A DNA stretch of 64,000 bases from Syncephalis fuscata (taxonomy: Eukaryota; Zoopagomycota; Zoopagomycetes; Zoopagales; Piptocephalidaceae), in the NCBI GenBank assembly GCA_025786725.1, contig JAHLTZ010000032.1, forward strand, positions 248,001 through 312,000, given 5' to 3'. The position numbers and the translations under genes are program-made. Positions within the stretch are counted from its first letter, which is position 1. Every line of letters begins with the position of its first letter. Shown here piece after piece: positions 59,378-64,000 of this stretch. The notes below the pieces were generated by a model. That model saw only the letters and a program-made list of their open reading frames with translations. It was not told the origin of the DNA and made no database searches.

Positions 59378-60164
59378 TACTTTATAATAGAGACTCTGTT
59401 GCCAAAATAGTATTAATAAATACTTTAGTTTAAATATCATGTTTTGCACATGCATAAACAATGCTTGAATTTTATTTGTTGTTCGGGACAGTTTAAAAAA
59501 GCCAAAAAATGATAATAAACAGTTAAGCCTCTGTGTTTTTTCTGTGCTTTCTCTGCATTTAGTATGATGTTACAGTTACTATTCAACTTAATTAAATAGA
59601 GCTGTGTAGTAAAATGATTAAAAATAATTGGTCGGTGTATAGTCATCAACTTGAAAATTAGTTATTGTCAGCTTTTACAACATATGCATGACACCAGCCA
59701 TAACACGATTTATATTTTAAAACTTTTGCCATTTATAGGAATATATAGAAAGAGAAAAACAAAGGTCCCACAATCCTTAGTATTTAGTTAGAAATCGTTC
59801 CAAAAAAGGCTATTTTTGTAACCACTGTGTAAATACAAAATATCTCGACAAGCTGCTTGTACTGTGAAGGCACATATAAATTATAATGCATCACGGTCGC
59901 GCTACCACGTCCCAACTTCAGTACAGTATCTGCCGCTTTGGATGAGCGACTGGGTTATCGTCTAGGTAGAGCAACATTTGGATGCAAGTTCAAATGTGCC
60001 AGCCTTTGAGTCTGACCTTTGCCTATTATACTCCGCATTGTTTAGAATTATGTGCTGGTACAAATTTATCATTGCATTTTTAACAAAGTATAAGTATAGT
60101 AATAAATATCAGCTTAGTTTTATTATTTAGACTTTGCTAAAGGTAAGGTAGTTATAATGCTTCA
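59378..60164. other. Spacer between cluster members 2 and 3
   Basis: Convergent 3' spacer, AT-rich. No gene seen. Confidence 0.4.
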
Positions 60165-61146
60165 TTAGATTGCAGAACTTGCGATATGAAATTGTGACTG
60201 TCCAGGAATGTAGCTAGTTTTGGACGATGTGAAAGATTGGTGACTCGTCGTATATCTGGCAATGATGAGTCAATATTGTGCTGACGATTACCCTGAGCAA
60301 TAGTCAATAAATAGTAACTATCAGCGTAATAGTACTTACCAGTCTCCGGGGAAAAAGTAGGTCAGCATTGACTCCACCCACTTGAAATTCAATACAAAAA
60401 TAACAGAATATGTTGCAGAATACGGCCAGACACATTGCTTGAATGCCGTCACGCGCCATCTTTTCCAAGCATCCGATCCATATGTGCGATATTGTTGGAA
60501 TGCAATACGGCAGAAGATAATAGAGAAGATTACATTGAGCGGTATGGTAATACTGAACCAGTACCACATCAGGAAAGATGAATAGTGTGCAACGCAGCCT
60601 GTTTCCGCTTCCAGAGTAATGTATGTGTAAAATATAGAAAGAAATGGGTACGGCATTTGTAATAATATTGATGGAATACCAACGTATAGCACCCATTTCT
60701 GTCGACAAAGTATTAGATAAGTCTTTGAAGTACTATTAACCATTGCACGTATAAACTACAGTTATTCCGAATACAATGGCCCACAAGACGTATCGGCAAG
60801 TAAAGAAAATGCCTAGCTGCACCATTATAATAAGCAAGCCGGTTAAGATGCCCAAAAATGCTGGGATCAGACAGCACCATGGAGCAAGTATTCGTGGCCG
60901 CTCGACTACCATTTTAACGGAAATAACAAAATTATTGAAAACAATAGAGAGCATCATAATGGTAAACACTATCTGAAATTTGCTTCCAACTAAACGATGG
61001 CGCTGTTCCTGCAGATCGTTGGGTGTCTGCATATAAAAGTCAAATATATTCATTTCACCAAGTGGATGGAGAGGAATGCCCCAAAACGTCTTGGCATCCT
61101 TCATCCACGCGGTTTCTGTAACGTTGGTATAATCGATAGACGGCAT
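60165..61146 (-). CDS. Seven-helix membrane protein, cluster member 3 (heavily frame-shifted)
   Basis: Starts MPSIDYTNVTETAWMKDA; WGIPLHPLGEMNIFDFYMQ and helices follow as in member 4. Comparison with member 4 shows about six one-base indels: GGTTT and CAAAA runs shortened near 60730, a missing base at AAAAGATGG near 60460, an extra T in the LLF run near 60365, a missing A in CCAGAT near 60255 and a shortened A-run near 60220. The C-tail restored across them reads SHRPKTSYIPGQSQFHIASS, stop at 60165-60167. Closest to member 4. Probably one gene with sequence errors, or a pseudogene. Confidence 0.6.
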
Positions 61147-62056
61147 TAGTGAATTATTATAATGTATAAAATAATAACAAATATTTTAAAGACTGAGGTA
61201 AGCTAGTACAAAGTGAAAAAGAAACGATACTCATTTAATGGCGAACTAATCAACAAGCCATTTAATAATACCATGCCTTGTGGCTATGCATGTTAAACCG
61301 GTATTCAATCCTCGTTTGTCCTTGCACTAAAATCAACAAACTAATGCACACGACTATTGTATCATCTGCCTTTTTTACACTAGAAAATAAGTCTGCTACA
61401 CTATTGCATATCTTACTAGTATGAGATTGCTATTATGTTCTGTTTATGAATATTGCACACGATCGATTGATTTTTGAGATATGTAAAATTATGTGGTGAC
61501 TTAATGTAGCAATCAACTGCAAATCCATCCAAAGGTTTGTTATACATACTGCCAATTAGTACAAACTGTTTACCTGCTTTGAGTCCCCTCAGGTGACACG
61601 AAACCGCATGCATACTGCAGCTAAACGTCACGTGCAGGCTTCGTTTCGTTGTTTTTTCGTAATCCACCTTGAATGATAGCGCGAGGCTTTGATGAAATCA
61701 ACGCCAAGTGGCTGTGTGGACTGATTCCATGTTACCAGGCCGATGAATCAAACGCTGATAACGCATACGGTGGTAGCATTTAATAAGCTGATACAATTTC
61801 AATAGTTTTCAATAAATGATCTAACGCTAAAACTATATTAAAGCAATAAACCCCATAAAATATTGCTTGGTACATAAAATGTTTGCAGCATTTGTATTCA
61901 ATTCTATTAACATTTGTATGTGTAAATTATTATGAAAAGTTATGCTTTATTCTACCTTGAAATTACTGCATTGCTTTCGCCAACATATATGAAATAAAAA
62001 CAGCAACTTTGAATACTACTTTACTACGTTGAAAGTAGTTTTGAATCAGTTTTAAG
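61147..62056. other. Spacer between cluster members 3 and 4
   Basis: Promoter of member 3 and 3' end of member 4. AT-rich. No gene seen. Confidence 0.4.
61295..61303 (-). promoter_or_regulatory. TACCGGTTT element upstream of cluster member 3
   Basis: In gene orientation ATACCGGTTTAA, about 150 bp before the ATG. Confidence 0.6.
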
Positions 62057-63034
62057 TTAAATCCTTGAGCTGGCAATGCCAATCTGAGAGCTTCCATGTA
62101 GATAGCTGATTTTTGGACGATGTGAAAAATTGGTGACTTGTCGCATATTTTGGCAATGGTGGGTCAGTATTGTGCTGACGATTACCCTAAGCAATAGTTA
62201 GTAAATAGTAACTATCAGCGTAATAATACTCACCAGTCTCCGGGGAAAAGTAGGTCAGCGTTGATTCCGCCTATTTGAAATGCTATAACAAACCAGCAAA
62301 AAATATTGCACAATACAGCCAAACACATCGCCTGAACGCCGTCGCGTGCCAAACGCCTCCAGGCATCCGAGCCATGCGTGCGATATTGTCGAAAGGAAAC
62401 GTAGCAGAAAATAGCAGAGAGCAATAGATTAAGCGGCAAAGTGATACCAAGCCAGTACCATATAATAGCCGGAGGGTAATGCGCAACACAGCCGGCTTCT
62501 GTCTCTATCGTGACATAGGTGAAACAAACACTAAAAATAGGATATGCTAGTTGAGGCACCATCGATGGGATGCCAACGTACAGCACCCATTTTTGCCGAC
62601 AAACAATCAAATATGCCTTCTGAAGCAGTATCAATCCATTGGAGATGTACACTATAGATATTCCAAACACAATGGCCCATAAAACATCTCGGCAATGAAA
62701 GATGTAGTCCAACTCCATCATTATGATAATCAAACCAGTTATTATGCCCAAAATAGCAGGAATCAGGCAACACAAGAAGATAGCACACGTGGCGATTCAC
62801 CACCATTTTGATAGAAATATCAGGTGTTGAAACGATAGCAATCATTATGACGGTGAATATTATTTGGAATCTATTGCCCGCCAATTGATTGTGTCGTTCT
62901 TTTAGATTGCCAGGTAGTTGCGTGTAGAAATCAAATACACTCATTTCTCCGGTGGATGAGCGGAATTCCCCATAGTCATCAGCATCCTTAATCCACTCCG
63001 TCTCTTTTAGATTGCTATAATTGATGATTGGCAT
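62057..63034 (-). CDS. Seven-helix membrane protein, cluster member 4 (frame-shifted N-half)
   Basis: Starts MPIINYSNLKETEWIKDAD. WGIPLHP is recoverable only by changing frames near 62965, and two more slips lie near 62790. From 62775 downward it is open: LIPAILGIITGLIIIMMEL, VLWAIVFGISIVYISNGL, ILLQKAYLIVCRQKWVLYV, YPPAIIWYWLGITLPLNLLL, SDAWRRLARDGVQAMCLA, IGGINADLLFPGDW; a GTGAGT intron leads to VIVSTILTHHCQNMRQV and SHRPKISYLHGSSQIGIA, stop at 62057-62059. The second half is therefore fully intact and a useful reference for the family. Confidence 0.65.
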
Positions 63035-64000
63035 TAATGATTTTTGTATAATATATGGGTAAATATAGAGCTGTATAAATATTACTAAAAACAAACCGAA
63101 GAAAGAGGATGCAATAGCGAGGATACCGACTAACCAGCTGTTCCATAATAACCAACTATACTTATATGCTGTTTTCAGATCTAATTAAATGTTAAACTTG
63201 CTTGTGTGCATGCAAAGTAAACCGGTAAGTGAACACAACTCATTTTTGCAAAACAACAGGTGAACAATATGTACGATAGCCTTACAACCTGTTTCACCAT
63301 TTGCAAATCAATGCGATTCGTTCCATCGTGCTTAATTAACGTAAAATAATGGTCATACTAAGGGTACTCGTATAATGAATGAAAATTTGCCTCGTTGTAC
63401 ATACGAGACTCTTTAACATTTCTACTTAGTGGTATTTAGTGACTTTATGTAACAACTTGTAAACATTATTAATAAATTATTAAAAATCGCGTGGTTTTTA
63501 TGCTGAGTCTTTAAATGGTGTCAAGAAGCATACAAGCAGTAACCAAGCAATACAACTTCGTCCATCGTGTTAATGACCCGTCACGTTCTTGGCTAGTACA
63601 TTAGCATAGGATTACAGCGGGTTTTGCATGCACTGTGATGGCGGTAATTCAACAACAGTACAAACTCATAGTCGTAAATATTGTATTAATGGTTGATTTG
63701 ACTGATGTAGCATGCATTCTGGTCATTAAGCGCAATAATATTGATTATCCAAATAATCTATAATTGACACTATTGCTGTATGTTGCTATAATCAGTTTTA
63801 TATATTTTGCAATCAAGCTATACTGCTAATACTGTATTGTTTCATGTTAACCTAAAAGTCACACTTGACAAATAAAATCTGCAAACAAGTCTTATGTTTA
63901 TACAGCTTGATTGATAACAAACTTCTTGTAACCATTTCTATTGAGCAGAAAGGAACATGATAAAACGTATGTGTAAACTATTAATACCACAGTAAAGCGT
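63035..64000. other. Right-edge non-coding region
   Basis: Promoter side of cluster member 4, then AT-rich DNA to the window edge. No gene seen. Confidence 0.4.
63219..63228 (-). promoter_or_regulatory. TTACCGGTTT element upstream of cluster member 4
   Basis: In gene orientation CTTACCGGTTTAC, about 185 bp before the ATG. Confidence 0.6.

Overview
The window is nuclear DNA of a fungus. Genes sit on both strands, are interrupted by many short AT-rich introns (mostly GT..AG, about 40-90 nt, often with a TACTAAC-like branch site), and intergenic DNA is AT-rich. Fungal markers include a Kre9/KNH-type Ser/Thr-rich GPI-anchored wall protein, an ER protein ending in HDEL and a urease accessory protein. 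Two features point away from Dikarya and toward an early-diverging lineage (Zoopagomycota-like is my inference, not proven): AT-AC introns with perfect U12-type 5' splice sites, and an animal/plant-style base-exchange phosphatidylserine synthase.

Layout. 0-13 kb is a dense housekeeping block: CSTF2/Rna15 (+), SND2/TMEM208 (-), 14-3-3 (+), Mediator MED27 (-), histone chaperone ASF1 (+), ribosomal protein uL24/RPL26 (-), PSS-type phosphatidylserine synthase (-), TMEM70 (-) and a BMT6-like rRNA methyltransferase (+). 13-27 kb has a CHK2/Rad53-type checkpoint kinase, a 58-aa secreted peptide, ZNF593/Bud20, urease accessory UreD, an EED-like WD40 protein and a long intronless amphipathic-helix (LEA-like) protein with membrane helices at its end. 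27-35 kb has the GPI wall protein, a membrane-linked spermidine-synthase-like protein and two tandem DUF300/TMEM184 membrane proteins. 36-49 kb has a tandem-UBC UBE2Z-like protein, an unrecognised coiled-coil protein, a phospholipase D family protein, a predicted secreted pseudokinase and an IBTK homologue (ankyrin-RCC1-BTB). 49-55 kb has ferrochelatase and an HDEL-tailed PDI, flanked by two nearly identical ~0.8 kb direct repeats. 55-63 kb is a cluster of four paralogous seven-helix membrane proteins that share an upstream TACCGGTTT element.

Functional themes: RNA processing (CSTF2, BMT6, ZNF593, uL24), chromatin and checkpoint control (ASF1, EED-like, CHK2, MED27), ER entry and folding (SND2, PDI), and lineage-specific cell-surface or sensing functions (seven-helix cluster, secreted pseudokinase, GPI protein, DUF300 pair).

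The most striking observation is evidence for a working minor (U12) spliceosome: two AT-AC introns with ATATCCTTT donors whose removal restores perfect reading frames, plus a less certain non-GT-AG junction in CSTF2. A second pattern is a large number of single-base indels, mostly deletions and often in homopolymers, that break otherwise good genes (CHK2, UreD, the LEA-like gene, the seven-helix genes). Sequencing or assembly error is the simplest explanation, and true decay cannot be excluded.
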